From NCBI GenBank assembly GCA_000438155.1, contig FR902938.1, positions 1 through 28,224 on the forward strand: DNA of 28,224 nucleotides, read 5' to 3'. This document shows positions 1 through 8,586 of the stretch, piece after piece. The notes under the pieces are model-generated. The model was given only the letters and a program-made list of their open reading frames with translations, did no database searches and was not told where the DNA came from. Numbering within the stretch: position 1 is the first letter of the stretch; every line of letters starts with the position of its first letter. A program made the translations under genes and the position numbers. This DNA is from Firmicutes bacterium CAG:95 (GTDB taxonomy: Bacteria > Bacillota > Clostridia > Lachnospirales > Lachnospiraceae).

Positions 1-76
1 GTCATGGTGCTAGGGCATATCATTTCGATCTTATACGAAACTGAAGAATTATGCAGTTATTGCAGGACAGATAAGG

Positions 77-206
77 GAACTGACAGCCTGGTTTTGTGAT
101 TAGTCTTACCAGAGGCGGATCATTTTACAGGCTGCCAGTTCTTTCGTTGCCATACATGTGAGAAAATGATCCAGTGGATCACTTTTGAGTGATTTTATAC
201 ACTGGA
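77..206. repeat. Interleaved inverted repeats downstream of the DUF1003 gene
   Basis: Three inverted repeats lie in the first 206 bases, where no convincing gene is seen. Repeat A pairs 77-90 with 128-141 (14 bp, one mismatch). Repeat B pairs 117-126 with 163-172 (10 bp, perfect, GGATCATTTT). Repeat C pairs 170-176 with 200-206 (7 bp) and encloses a small ATCACT-tttg-AGTGAT hairpin at 178-193 that is followed by TTT. The left arm of B sits in the loop of A, so A and B cross as in a pseudoknot. The inner hairpin could be a weak terminator for a plus-strand gene ending left of the window. Short open stretches at 1-102 show no recognisable protein. Confidence 0.5.
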
Positions 207-704
207 CTTAGGTGTATTCTTTCCCTGCAGCTGCTTTTCAAGTGCATTTTGCTTTGCAAGTATGGCGTTTACCTTATCATAGAGATCTTCAATCATGATT
301 TCGGTTTTGAGATTGACCTTATAATCATTTTCAGCACGACGGCGATCCTTTTCCTCCTGCCGGTTCTGACTCATCATAATAAGCGGAGCCTGGATAGCAG
401 CTACACAGGAGAGGACGAGATTTAACAGAATAAATGGAAACGGATCAAAGGCTTTGGCTGCAAGCAGGGTATTGATAACCATCCATAAGATCAGAACCCC
501 GGTAAAAGCAAAGATAAATGCCCAGCTGCCAGCAAACCTGGCAATGGCATCCGCTGCCCGTTGGCCGATGGTATATTTCTCCGCTGCCCGTGAGGTATTT
601 TCTGAAATCTTGCTGTCGGCAAGCAGATTCAGAACCTCCTCATCGGTCATATCGTGGCGGATTTCTTTAAGGACTTCTTTTAGTAGTTTGCGATTTTCTT
701 TCAT
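195..704 (-). CDS. DUF1003 family membrane protein
   Basis: This 169-residue protein has the DUF1003 layout. A short charged N-terminus is followed by two hydrophobic segments (about residues 57-80 and 88-110). After these comes a conserved MMSQNRQEEKDRRRAENDYKVN segment, given here only in part: MMSQNRQEEKDR at about 110-121. A charged, probably coiled-coil tail ends the protein. The family is of unknown function and sits in the cytoplasmic membrane with both ends probably cytoplasmic. The ATG at 702-704 follows an AAGGAG motif at a rather long spacing of about 12 bases. The gene is transcribed divergently from the glycosidase pair, with a 252-bp gap between the two start codons. It has no obvious functional link to its neighbours. 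The family assignment is strong; the role is unknown. Confidence 0.85.
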   Translation of the reverse strand: MKENRKLLKEVLKEIRHDMTDEEVLNLLADSKISENTSRAAEKYTIGQRAADAIARFAGSWAFIFAFTGVLILWMVINTLLAAKAFDPFPFILLNLVLSCVAAIQAPLIMMSQNRQEEKDRRRAENDYKVNLKTEIMIEDLYDKVNAILAKQNALEKQLQGKNTPKSSV

Positions 705-956
705 GCTGATTTTAGTCTCCTTTTGTTAATTCCGGTAAGTCTGTGCAATCCGGCAACTTCTGATGAATGGTATGGCACCGGACAGATATCAGTTATTATA
801 TTTTACTGTGAGATTGTGATATTATCAATAGTGAAATGGGACAGAGAAGAGCAGGGAGGAGTTGAAAAAAGCAGCCTGAAAAGAAGTAAAAGTAAAATAG
901 TAAAAAGAAACAGAACGAAGAAAAATAGCAAAGATAAAAACAGAAAGGAACAGATA

Positions 957-2495
957 ATGAATGTAAATCCCATTACAAGATTAGACTATCCGGATCCGGA
1001 TGTGATCCGGGTGGGAGACACCTATTATATGGTATCCACAACCATGCATTTTATGCCGGGCTGTGAGATCCTGCAATCCTTTGACCTGATGCACTGGGAG
1101 CATGTAACTTATGTTTATGAGACGCTCGATCATACAGATTCCCAGCAGTTACGAAACGGTCAGAATATTTATGGACAGGGTATGTGGGCAGCTTCCCTAC
1201 GCTATCATGAAGACCGGTTTTATGTCTGTTTTGTTGCGAATGATACCCACAAGACTTATCTGTATACCTCAGAGAAAGTATCTGGCCCATGGAAAAAGCA
1301 GCTGATAGAGGGTTTTTATCATGACTGCTCTTTATTATTTGATGAGGATGGCAGAAACTATATTGTATATGGAAATGATGAAATCTGGATTACCGAATTG
1401 AATGAGAACCTGACTGCACCGAAGAAGGACGGATTACATCGTCTGCTGATCAGTGATCACAGGAATCCAAAGCTTGGCTATGAGGGTTCCCATATTTATA
1501 AAATAGATGGCTATTATTATATTTTCCTGATTCATTCCATGAGAGACCGCTGGATGCGGACTGAAGCATGTTTTTACAGTGATTCCCTGGAAGGAGAATT
1601 TACAGGTGCAGATGTGCTTTGTGATGACCGTGGATATTGCGGGCAGGGCGTGGCACAGGGAGGAATCGTGGATACACCGGATGGAAAATGGTATGCGGTA
1701 CTATTTCAGGATTTCGGAGCAGTTGGACGGATTCCAGTCCTGATTCCGGTTACCTGGACGGATCATTTTCCGGTTTTCGGTCAGAACGGACATGTGCCGG
1801 AAGAAATAGAGGTTTGCAGCACCAGACCGGATTATACCTATCAGCCGTTAGTGGGAAGTGATGATTTTCATAACGGGCTGCTTCCACGCTGGCAGTTTAA
1901 TCATGATCCGGATCCATTGTACTATTGTCTGGATCCGCTGCAGGGAACCTATACTATTACAACAAGGGAAGTCTGTACAGAGCTTACACAGGCTGTAAAC
2001 ACCATTACACAGCGGATGAGTTATCCCTCCTGCGCAGCAGAAGTAACCGTTGACGCTTCTGAACTGAAGGAGGGCGATATTGCAGGCCTGTGTGCCCTGC
2101 AGGGCTGTTATGCCGCAGTTGGCATTACCAAGCGTCAGGGAAAATATGAAGTCCTTATGCTGGATAAAAGAGAAGACGGCATATTGAATGTCACAGATGG
2201 AATTGTTGTGGGATCTCATCAGATTGATTTTCGTCTTGAAGCAGATTTCTGTAACATGAAGGATGAAGCACGCTGCTATTACCGGGTAAATAAGGGAGAC
2301 TGGTTACCCATCGGAACCGTGCATAAGCTGTACTTCAAACTGGATCATTTTACTGGTTGCCGGTTTGGTCTGTTCTGCTATGCGGCAGAGGAAACAGGAG
2401 GAAGTGCCTGCTTTCGGGAATTTCTGTATCATGATGTGGATGAAACAACTATAATAAACTGTTGCTGTAAAGAGAAAGGAAATGCATATGAATAA
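957..2495 (+). CDS. Glycoside hydrolase family 43 (beta-xylosidase / alpha-L-arabinofuranosidase type)
   Basis: A 512-residue enzyme with no signal peptide, so probably cytoplasmic and acting on imported oligosaccharides. The GH43 five-blade propeller is marked by the three expected acidic sites: the base Asp in DYPDPDVIRVGDTYYM near residue 12, the pKa-modulating Asp in HDCSLLFDEDG near 123, and the acid Glu in GYEGSHIYKIDGYYYIF near 178. The C-terminal 180 or so residues look like the beta-sandwich found in xylosidase/arabinofuranosidase members. The reading frame stays open upstream to 723, but the ATG at 957 is chosen because AAAGGA (944-949) lies 7 bases before it and the family N-terminus starts there. 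The upstream extension would be an artefact of an A-rich leader (about 840-956). The stop overlaps the next gene. Exact substrate (arabinan, arabinoxylan or xylan) cannot be told. Confidence 0.88.
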   Translation: MNVNPITRLDYPDPDVIRVGDTYYMVSTTMHFMPGCEILQSFDLMHWEHVTYVYETLDHTDSQQLRNGQNIYGQGMWAASLRYHEDRFYVCFVANDTHKTYLYTSEKVSGPWKKQLIEGFYHDCSLLFDEDGRNYIVYGNDEIWITELNENLTAPKKDGLHRLLISDHRNPKLGYEGSHIYKIDGYYYIFLIHSMRDRWMRTEACFYSDSLEGEFTGADVLCDDRGYCGQGVAQGGIVDTPDGKWYAVLFQDFGAVGRIPVLIPVTWTDHFPVFGQNGHVPEEIEVCSTRPDYTYQPLVGSDDFHNGLLPRWQFNHDPDPLYYCLDPLQGTYTITTREVCTELTQAVNTITQRMSYPSCAAEVTVDASELKEGDIAGLCALQGCYAAVGITKRQGKYEVLMLDKREDGILNVTDGIVVGSHQIDFRLEADFCNMKDEARCYYRVNKGDWLPIGTVHKLYFKLDHFTGCRFGLFCYAAEETGGSACFREFLYHDVDETTIINCCCKEKGNAYE

Positions 2496-4572
2496 AATAA
2501 GCACGCCGTTGGACTTAAAAAGCCTGAAGATCACCGATTCCTTTTGGAAAAAGGAGATGGAGCTTGTAAGGAAAGAGGTTATACCTTATCAGTGGGAGGC
2601 ATTAAATGACAGGGTAAAGGATGCAGCACCCAGCTATTGTATGCGTAACTTTAAGATTGCAGGTAAAATGAATCAGGAAAAACACCGGTTAGGAAAGGCG
2701 TATGAAGAACCGAAATACACCTTCCGTGGTTTTGAAGCACTTCCGGAGGATCCGGAACATTTGGAAGACAAGTTTTATGGGTTTGTCTTTCAGGACAGTG
2801 ATTTTTCAAAATGGATTGAAGCGGTTGCTTATTCCTTGACACAGTATCCGGATCCGGAGCTTGAGAAAATCGCAGACGGGGCGATTGATATTGTCTGTGC
2901 GGCGCAGCAGGATGACGGATATCTGGATACCTACTATATTATTAATGGCAAGGACAAGATTTTTACTAACCTGAAGGACAATCATGAGCTTTACTGCTTT
3001 GGTCATCTGACAGAAGGGGCAGTTGCTTACTATCAGGCAACCGGTAAGGATAAGCTGTTAAAGGCAGCAGAACACTTTGCGGATTATATTGCCAATTATT
3101 TTGGTGAGGAGGAAGGAAGATGCAAGGGATATCCGGGACATGAAATTGCAGAGATGGCACTGGTGCGCCTGTATGAAGTAACCGGTGAGGAACGTTATCT
3201 TCAGTTAAGTGAGTTTTTCATTAATGAGAGAGGAACACGGCCGTATTACTTTGATATTGAACAGAACCTGAAGCTTACGGAGAAAGAAAAGAGTGAATTG
3301 CGCTATCAGTATCATCAGGCACATTTACCGGTTCGTCAGCAGGATGAGGCAGTGGGACATGCAGTTCGTGCCGTGTACCTGTATTCCGGAATGGCTGATA
3401 TTGCAAGAATTACAGGAGATGAGACACTCTATAAGGCTTGTGAAACACTATGGGATAATATTACCAATCAGAAAATGTACGTAACAGGTGGCATTGGAGG
3501 AACACATATCGGAGAAGCCTTTTCCTTCCCGTTTGACCTGCCGAATGATACTGCCTATGCGGAAACCTGTGCATCCATCGGGCTTGTTTTCTTTGCAAGA
3601 AGAATGCTGGAGATTGCACCGAAGGCAAAATATGCGGATGTTATGGAGCGTGCTCTGTATAATGGAATTTTAAGCGGTATGGCACTGGATGGTAAGAGCT
3701 TCTTTTATGTGAATCCTCTTGAGGTTAATCCGGAAAGCTGCCATAAGGATGAGCGTAAATTTCATGTAAAGCCTGTAAGACAGAAATGGTTTGGCTGTGC
3801 ATGCTGCCCTCCGAATCTGGCGAGACTATTAAGCTCTATCGGTTCCTATGCTTACACGGAAAATGAGGATACACTTTTCGTACATCTTTATATGGGAAGC
3901 CTTCTGACAAAGAAAGTAAAGAATCAGGATGTGGATGTACAGATTCAGTCCGAATTTCCATGGAATGGTAAAGTACGGATTACTGTCAGGGCAAAGAATA
4001 CCGGTTTCAAGCTGGCATTACGGATTCCGGGCTGGTGTGATTCATTTACTTTACAGTATGATGGACAGACCATTCATGGTCTGTCGGATAACGATGCGGA
4101 TACATCAGTGGTGGATTTCAAGAGAATCGAAAGGAGAGACGGCTATCTGTATATCAGCGGGTTTGATCAGGAAGAAGAAACAATTACTCTGGATTTCCCG
4201 ATGGAGCCGCAATGGATTGTGGCAAATCCTGCGGTACGAGAGGATGCCGGTAAGGTGGCATTACAGAGAGGACCCATTGTATATTGTCTGGAAGAAAAAG
4301 ATAATGGTGCAGATCTGCATCTGCTTTCGGTAGAGCCCACGAAGCAGCCGGTTTCTTTTGATATGAAGATTCAGGAGGAAGAGGTTATCGCATTAAAGGC
4401 ACAGGGACAACGTGAAATACAGGATTCTTCAGATCCGGATGCCAGTCAGTCTGCTCTGTATGCAGAATATCACGTTCCGAAAAAGGAATCGATCGAGCTG
4501 GTTTATGTTCCTTATTATACCTGGGCGAACCGTGGAGAAAATGAGATGCAGGTATGGACAAGAACCGTTTAA
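2488..4572 (+). CDS. Glycoside hydrolase family 127 (beta-L-arabinofuranosidase)
   Basis: A 694-residue GH127 enzyme. Family members release beta-L-arabinofuranose from arabino-oligosaccharides, such as those on hydroxyproline-rich plant proteins, using a zinc-bound cysteine nucleophile. The expected residues are present: acid/base Glu343 in GGIGGTHIGEAF, zinc ligands Glu359 and Cys361 in AYAETCASIG, and the Cys439-Cys440 pair in FGCACCPPN. The 16-residue spacing from the first to the second Glu matches the spacing in the characterised Bifidobacterium HypBA1 (322 to 338). Two ATGs are possible (2482, 2488). The second is preferred because AAAGGA at 2475-2480 is 7 bases away. The gene overlaps the end of GH43 by 8 bases, so the two are probably translationally coupled and co-regulated. 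No signal peptide is seen. No obvious terminator follows. Confidence 0.9.
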   Translation: MNKISTPLDLKSLKITDSFWKKEMELVRKEVIPYQWEALNDRVKDAAPSYCMRNFKIAGKMNQEKHRLGKAYEEPKYTFRGFEALPEDPEHLEDKFYGFVFQDSDFSKWIEAVAYSLTQYPDPELEKIADGAIDIVCAAQQDDGYLDTYYIINGKDKIFTNLKDNHELYCFGHLTEGAVAYYQATGKDKLLKAAEHFADYIANYFGEEEGRCKGYPGHEIAEMALVRLYEVTGEERYLQLSEFFINERGTRPYYFDIEQNLKLTEKEKSELRYQYHQAHLPVRQQDEAVGHAVRAVYLYSGMADIARITGDETLYKACETLWDNITNQKMYVTGGIGGTHIGEAFSFPFDLPNDTAYAETCASIGLVFFARRMLEIAPKAKYADVMERALYNGILSGMALDGKSFFYVNPLEVNPESCHKDERKFHVKPVRQKWFGCACCPPNLARLLSSIGSYAYTENEDTLFVHLYMGSLLTKKVKNQDVDVQIQSEFPWNGKVRITVRAKNTGFKLALRIPGWCDSFTLQYDGQTIHGLSDNDADTSVVDFKRIERRDGYLYISGFDQEEETITLDFPMEPQWIVANPAVREDAGKVALQRGPIVYCLEEKDNGADLHLLSVEPTKQPVSFDMKIQEEEVIALKAQGQREIQDSSDPDASQSALYAEYHVPKKESIELVYVPYYTWANRGENEMQVWTRTV

Positions 4573-4782
4573 TAAATACCGTAATAATTGTAATTTAATC
4601 AATTTACTGGAGGTATGGAATGAAATTGGGCATCATATACTCTATATAATCTGGCCTTTTGTAAACTAAAGTGTTGAAAAGAGCAGTTTGGGTATAAAAT
4701 CGTTATATTTTGTGTATATTTGCACTAATAAAATAGGATACGTAGCTAAAATTGCTTAAAAGATCAATTAAAACATGTTTTA

Positions 4783-4798
4783 TTCGAAAATTTTCGAA
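4783..4798. repeat. 16-bp perfect palindrome (operator candidate)
   Basis: TTCGAAAATTTTCGAA is its own reverse complement. It is framed by ATGTTTT (4775-4781) and AAAACAT (4797-4803), which extend the symmetry to about 29 bp. It ends about 28 bases before the -35 box of the receptor promoter, a position suited to a dimeric regulator. There is no T-tract after it, so a terminator is less likely. Confidence 0.5.
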
Positions 4799-4826
4799 AA
4801 CATATACGAAAACTGTCCGATTACGG

Positions 4827-4855
4827 TTGTAAAACTTGTGGAAATCTCCTATAAT
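4827..4855 (+). promoter_or_regulatory. Sigma-A type promoter of the chemotaxis receptor gene
   Basis: TTGTAA (4827-4832), 17-base spacer, TATAAT (4850-4855), giving a transcript start near 4862 and a leader of about 35 bases. Slightly upstream, AAAA-N15-TCCGATTA (4797-4823) resembles a motility sigma-28/SigD promoter imperfectly. Confidence 0.7.
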
Positions 4856-4896
4856 GATATTTATATTGGATACGATATGAGGGGAGGTTACACGTG

Positions 4897-7266
4897 ATGA
4901 AAAAGGGTGCGAAAGACAAAAAGTTTTTCAATCTGAAGAAAGCTTCATCAGATACGAAATTAAATGACACAGTAAATGAGGTTGAAGTAATGTTACCTTC
5001 TGAAGACATTCTTTCTGAAAATACAAAGAAGAAAAAGGGTCTGGATTTTTCAAAGATCAGAAAGAAGAAAAAAGAAAGAAAACAGCAGATGGAAGAGAGC
5101 CTTACCGAAGTGAAGGACAGGGGCAGGAAGGTTAAGAAAGATCTTAAGAAGGCTCAGAATGAAGTCCGTGAGGATGTGAAGGACAGTGTCAAACAGAAGA
5201 AGGACTCCAATTTGAAATTTGGTATTTTCGGTCTTCGCAGTAAGATTTATCTGTGTTTCCTTGTTCCGATTGTGTTTATGATCGTGGTGGGTATTGTTTC
5301 CTATCGGTATGCAGAGGATGGACTGAGTGAGAAATACATGGAATCTACCCAACAGACAGCAAACATGGCAACAGACTATATGGATGTAAGCTGCTCCGGT
5401 ATTAAGTCGGAAGCCATGCAGTATGCTTTTGATGGTGATCTTGAGAAGTATTTCCTTGGACTAATGGGTAAGTCCGCGATTGAAAAGGCGAACTATTACA
5501 GTGACACCAGAGTGAAACTGGCAGCATCAAAGACGGCGGATTCTTTTATCAATGACATCCATATAATTACCATGTCCGGCAATAACTGCATGACAACGAA
5601 AACGTCTGATAAAATTGACGGTTTTTATAAGGATCTCCTTTCAGAAATTCAGGAAATGTCACCGGATGCATCCAATATAAAAAAGTGGATCAGCCATCAT
5701 GATATAATTGATGAAACACTTGGCAGCAGCAGTGATGATTATTTTGTCTCCTATGCGTTGCCGTCGAGTCAGAAGATGGGATATATTGTAATTGATGTAA
5801 ACAGCGATGCAGTTCGTGATCTGTTAAGTGGTATGGATTTGGGATCCGGAAGTATTATCGGGTTTGTAACAGATGATGGAAAAGAGATTGTCTGCACCAG
5901 AGATGATGAGGACAAGGTTGTTTTCCTTGATGAATCTGTTTTCCCCGGTCAGGACTTTTATGTTGAAAGCTCCGGCAGCGATGAAATGGCCGGAAATATG
6001 GAAGTAAGATACAATGGAAAGCATTATCTCTATATTTACAGCCGCAGCGAAGCTACCGGAATTACCTTCTGTTCCCTGATTCCTTCCAGTGTAGTAACCG
6101 GCCAGGCAGAAAAGATTAAGAATATTACCATTGCTTTTGTTATTATTGCATGTATCATTTCCATGCTGATTGGTACCATAATTGCTCAGGGAATATTAAG
6201 AAATATGAGAAGAATTTCCAAGCGTCTGAATCAGGTGGCAGAAGGTGACCTTACTGTTCAGGTGGATGCCAGGGGACGTGATGAATTCCAGTCTCTTGCG
6301 AAGACGGCAACCAACATGGTTCATAATAATAAGAAGCTTGTTATGAGATTGTCCGGAACAGCTGCCCAGCTGGAGGCCTCTTCCGATGATGTACATAATG
6401 TATCAAGCAGCATTAACAATTATTCTTCTGATATTACCAAGGCAATTGATGAAATCAGTATTGGTATGACGAAACAGGCAGAGCATGCCGAAGAATGTGT
6501 AATTAAGACCAATGAGCTGTCTGAGAAGATGAAGGCCATCAGTGACATGGTGGAAAAGGCAGAGCAGCTCAGTGATAAAACGGAAAACATGATCAGGAAG
6601 GGTACCGAAATCGTGGAAGTGCTTTCCACGAGAGCGAAGGAAACTTCAGATATTACGAATAAGGTTGGTGAAAGCATCAGCCTGTTAAAGAAGGAATCCG
6701 AAACGATTAATGGATTTGCACAGACCATTAACCAGATTTCCAAGCAGACGAATCTTCTTTCCTTAAATGCTTCCATTGAAGCAGCAAGGGCAGGGGAAGC
6801 CGGAAGAGGATTTGCTGTTGTTGCACAGGAAATCCGTAATCTGGCAGATGATTCCAGTGTGGCAGCAGGCGAGATTAAGAATAAGGTCGAGATTATTTCC
6901 GCACAGACGATGTCTACCGTAGAGAGTGCGAAGAATGCGGAAGAGATGGTTGCGTTCCAGCAGGAAGCAGTAGGACAGGTTATCGAGGTCTTTAAGGAAA
7001 TGAACGATCAGATGCAGGAGCTTTTCGTGAACTTAAAGGAGATCGGCGATTGTACCGCTTCTGCGGATGTGGAGAGAAACGAAACACTTGATGCCGTAGA
7101 GAATATTTCCGCGATTATTCAGCAGACTGCAAGCAGCTCTTCACTCGTTCATGATATGGCTTTAGAGCTTCTGAACAATGTTGAGAAGCTGACACAGACT
7201 GCTGGAGTTCTGGATGATAATATGAACGGTCTGAAAACTGAAATTAATGCCTTTACGATTGAGTAA
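4897..7266 (+). CDS. Methyl-accepting chemotaxis protein with long basic N-terminal extension
   Basis: A transmembrane chemoreceptor of 789 residues that would bind a ligand outside the cell and control CheA/CheW. Order: a 115-residue Lys/Glu-rich cytoplasmic extension, TM1 (about 117-136), a 270-residue extracellular sensing region (possibly Cache-like, not identified with certainty), TM2 (about 408-431), HAMP linker, and a long helical signalling domain. The kinase-contact tip is at about 628-652 (EAARAGEAGRGFAVVAQEIR, then NLADDS). The domain is highly typical there. The start is either GTG 4894 or ATG 4897; GGGGAGG at 4881-4887 fits both, and ATG is preferred. The N-terminal extension is unusual because most receptors begin a few residues before TM1. 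No other chemotaxis gene is in the window, so the ligand is unknown. A clear terminator follows. Confidence 0.93.
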   Translation: MKKGAKDKKFFNLKKASSDTKLNDTVNEVEVMLPSEDILSENTKKKKGLDFSKIRKKKKERKQQMEESLTEVKDRGRKVKKDLKKAQNEVREDVKDSVKQKKDSNLKFGIFGLRSKIYLCFLVPIVFMIVVGIVSYRYAEDGLSEKYMESTQQTANMATDYMDVSCSGIKSEAMQYAFDGDLEKYFLGLMGKSAIEKANYYSDTRVKLAASKTADSFINDIHIITMSGNNCMTTKTSDKIDGFYKDLLSEIQEMSPDASNIKKWISHHDIIDETLGSSSDDYFVSYALPSSQKMGYIVIDVNSDAVRDLLSGMDLGSGSIIGFVTDDGKEIVCTRDDEDKVVFLDESVFPGQDFYVESSGSDEMAGNMEVRYNGKHYLYIYSRSEATGITFCSLIPSSVVTGQAEKIKNITIAFVIIACIISMLIGTIIAQGILRNMRRISKRLNQVAEGDLTVQVDARGRDEFQSLAKTATNMVHNNKKLVMRLSGTAAQLEASSDDVHNVSSSINNYSSDITKAIDEISIGMTKQAEHAEECVIKTNELSEKMKAISDMVEKAEQLSDKTENMIRKGTEIVEVLSTRAKETSDITNKVGESISLLKKESETINGFAQTINQISKQTNLLSLNASIEAARAGEAGRGFAVVAQEIRNLADDSSVAAGEIKNKVEIISAQTMSTVESAKNAEEMVAFQQEAVGQVIEVFKEMNDQMQELFVNLKEIGDCTASADVERNETLDAVENISAIIQQTASSSSLVHDMALELLNNVEKLTQTAGVLDDNMNGLKTEINAFTIE

Positions 7267-7304
7267 TTTTGTAGTAAACAGATCCATAATAACAGCTATA
7301 TCAA

Positions 7305-7334
7305 AACAGGTCTGCTAATGCAGGCCTGTTTTTT
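7305..7334 (+). terminator. Rho-independent terminator after the chemoreceptor
   Basis: The 11-bp stem AACAGGTCTGC / GCAGGCCTGTT, with one G-T pair, has a TAAT loop and is followed by TTTT. It lies 39 bases after the receptor stop. Confidence 0.9.
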
Positions 7335-7368
7335 GCTTTACAACAAAAGTTTATGAGATAGAAAAAGG

Positions 7369-7397
7369 TTGAACGGAGCGTTAACATGTTGTATGTT
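7369..7397 (+). promoter_or_regulatory. Possible promoter of the acidic lipoprotein gene
   Basis: TTGAAC (7369-7374), 17-base spacer, TATGTT (7392-7397). Four of six matches in each box. It lies between the receptor terminator and the lipoprotein start, where a promoter is expected. Confidence 0.35.
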
Positions 7398-7480
7398 TAA
7401 TATTAGATTAGTATTCGGATAAATTACTGTTTTTTTACAGTAAGCGATATGAGGAAAACAGGATAAACGAGGGAGAGAAC

Positions 7481-8500
7481 ATGAAGAAAAAAGTTATTGC
7501 GATGTTACTTGCAGTCAGTATGCTGCTTGCATCTACCGGATGCAGTGCTTATGGTCAGGTGTTGAAGCTTGCAGAGAATTATGAGCCGCCTATTGTGGAA
7601 GAGGTTATAGAAGAGGTTGAACTTCCAGAGGAAGAAATTCTGGAAGAAGATATTCCGAATGATGAGGAAGCTTTTGAACGGATGGAAGAAGGTATTACGG
7701 AAGCAGAGGATGTAACAACCGTAACCTTTGAAAATGGCAAGTCCTTCCAGTTAACCGAAGCGGCTATTGAAGGAGAGGTGGAGCTTGGTTATAAGCTCAA
7801 AGGAACAGAATCCATTCTGGAGGTTGCTGTAACCACAGACTATCCGGCATCTCAATTAGCAGGGGATATGAGTGAACTGATGAAAGAAAATTCCGGGGAA
7901 ATACCGCTTGTGGATAATCATGAGGAAGGAATTTATATTACCGGCATTATGGAAGATGTGCTTATGCTGGTGTTCATTCGTGAGGATGGAGAAGGTCAGA
8001 CCTATGTTTTAAGTGTATATACAGTAGATACGGATAACGCACTGGATATTACGAATGGAATTATTTCTGATTTCCTTGCAAGCGGAATCGCCGGATATGC
8101 AGCACGTACGGAATACGGAGAAGCCATTACCGAACTGAATACGGATGAATTATACTATACAATTCCCGATGGTTATTCGTGCACCTATACCTGTGAATAC
8201 TTCAGCTACTTTGATAACGGAGAGTATCAGGCTACACTGTATGAAGATCAGGATGAAGAACTGGAGCGTTTCTTTGATGGAGAAACGGATACCTATTTTG
8301 AAACTTATCAGTTAGAAGAGATTGGAACGTTGGACAGTTCCTATGGCACCATTCATATTGTGGAAGGCGAATTCGATGGCGTTTACCAGTATTTTGCAGC
8401 CAGTGAAGATGGAACGGTAACGATGACATTTACTTCGAATTATGCAGACCCGATGACGTTAGAGGAATGTGAGCAGCTTATCCGGAGCTTTATTTCATAG
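7481..8500 (+). CDS. Acidic lipoprotein of unknown function
   Basis: 339 residues. The N-terminus MKKKVIAMLLAVSMLLASTG ends in a Cys, which forms a lipobox (ASTGC, Cys21), so the protein should be lipid-anchored on the outer face of the cytoplasmic membrane. Residues about 33-75 are very rich in Glu/Asp and likely form a flexible, negatively charged linker. The rest is a mixed alpha/beta region with no motif I recognise; it is also acidic and Tyr-rich. ATG 7481 follows GAGGGAGAG at good spacing. It stands alone after a terminator and has no terminator of its own before maf, so the two may be co-transcribed. No function is assigned. Confidence 0.75.
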   Translation: MKKKVIAMLLAVSMLLASTGCSAYGQVLKLAENYEPPIVEEVIEEVELPEEEILEEDIPNDEEAFERMEEGITEAEDVTTVTFENGKSFQLTEAAIEGEVELGYKLKGTESILEVAVTTDYPASQLAGDMSELMKENSGEIPLVDNHEEGIYITGIMEDVLMLVFIREDGEGQTYVLSVYTVDTDNALDITNGIISDFLASGIAGYAARTEYGEAITELNTDELYYTIPDGYSCTYTCEYFSYFDNGEYQATLYEDQDEELERFFDGETDTYFETYQLEEIGTLDSSYGTIHIVEGEFDGVYQYFAASEDGTVTMTFTSNYADPMTLEECEQLIRSFIS

Positions 8501-8586
8501 AGCAACGAGTACGATTTGGTATTGGAGAGATAGGAAAAAAGATTAATTACTTGTGAATTATCTGTAGTGATACCGGGAGGATAACA

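Larger units (their letters stand above)
4573..4893. other. Gene-free spacer with palindromes and promoter
   Basis: This 321-bp AT-rich spacer separates the arabinosidase pair from the chemotaxis receptor. It contains a GGAGG followed 6 bases later by an ATG that opens only a 9-codon frame (near 4620), which may be a gene remnant or chance. It also holds a perfect 16-bp palindrome at 4783-4798 and a good sigma-A type promoter at 4827-4855. No terminator hairpin with a T-tract is visible after the GH127 stop, so read-through into the receptor gene is possible. Confidence 0.6.

Noticed and set aside
723..956. 78-residue N-terminal extension of the GH43 protein
   Set aside because: Low-complexity Lys/Arg/Ser translation of an A-rich leader; the ATG at 957 has a well-placed ribosome site and matches the family start.
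4614..4649. Nine-codon ORF after a GGAGG in the gap after GH127
   Set aside because: Too short to support; no similarity or conserved context is visible.
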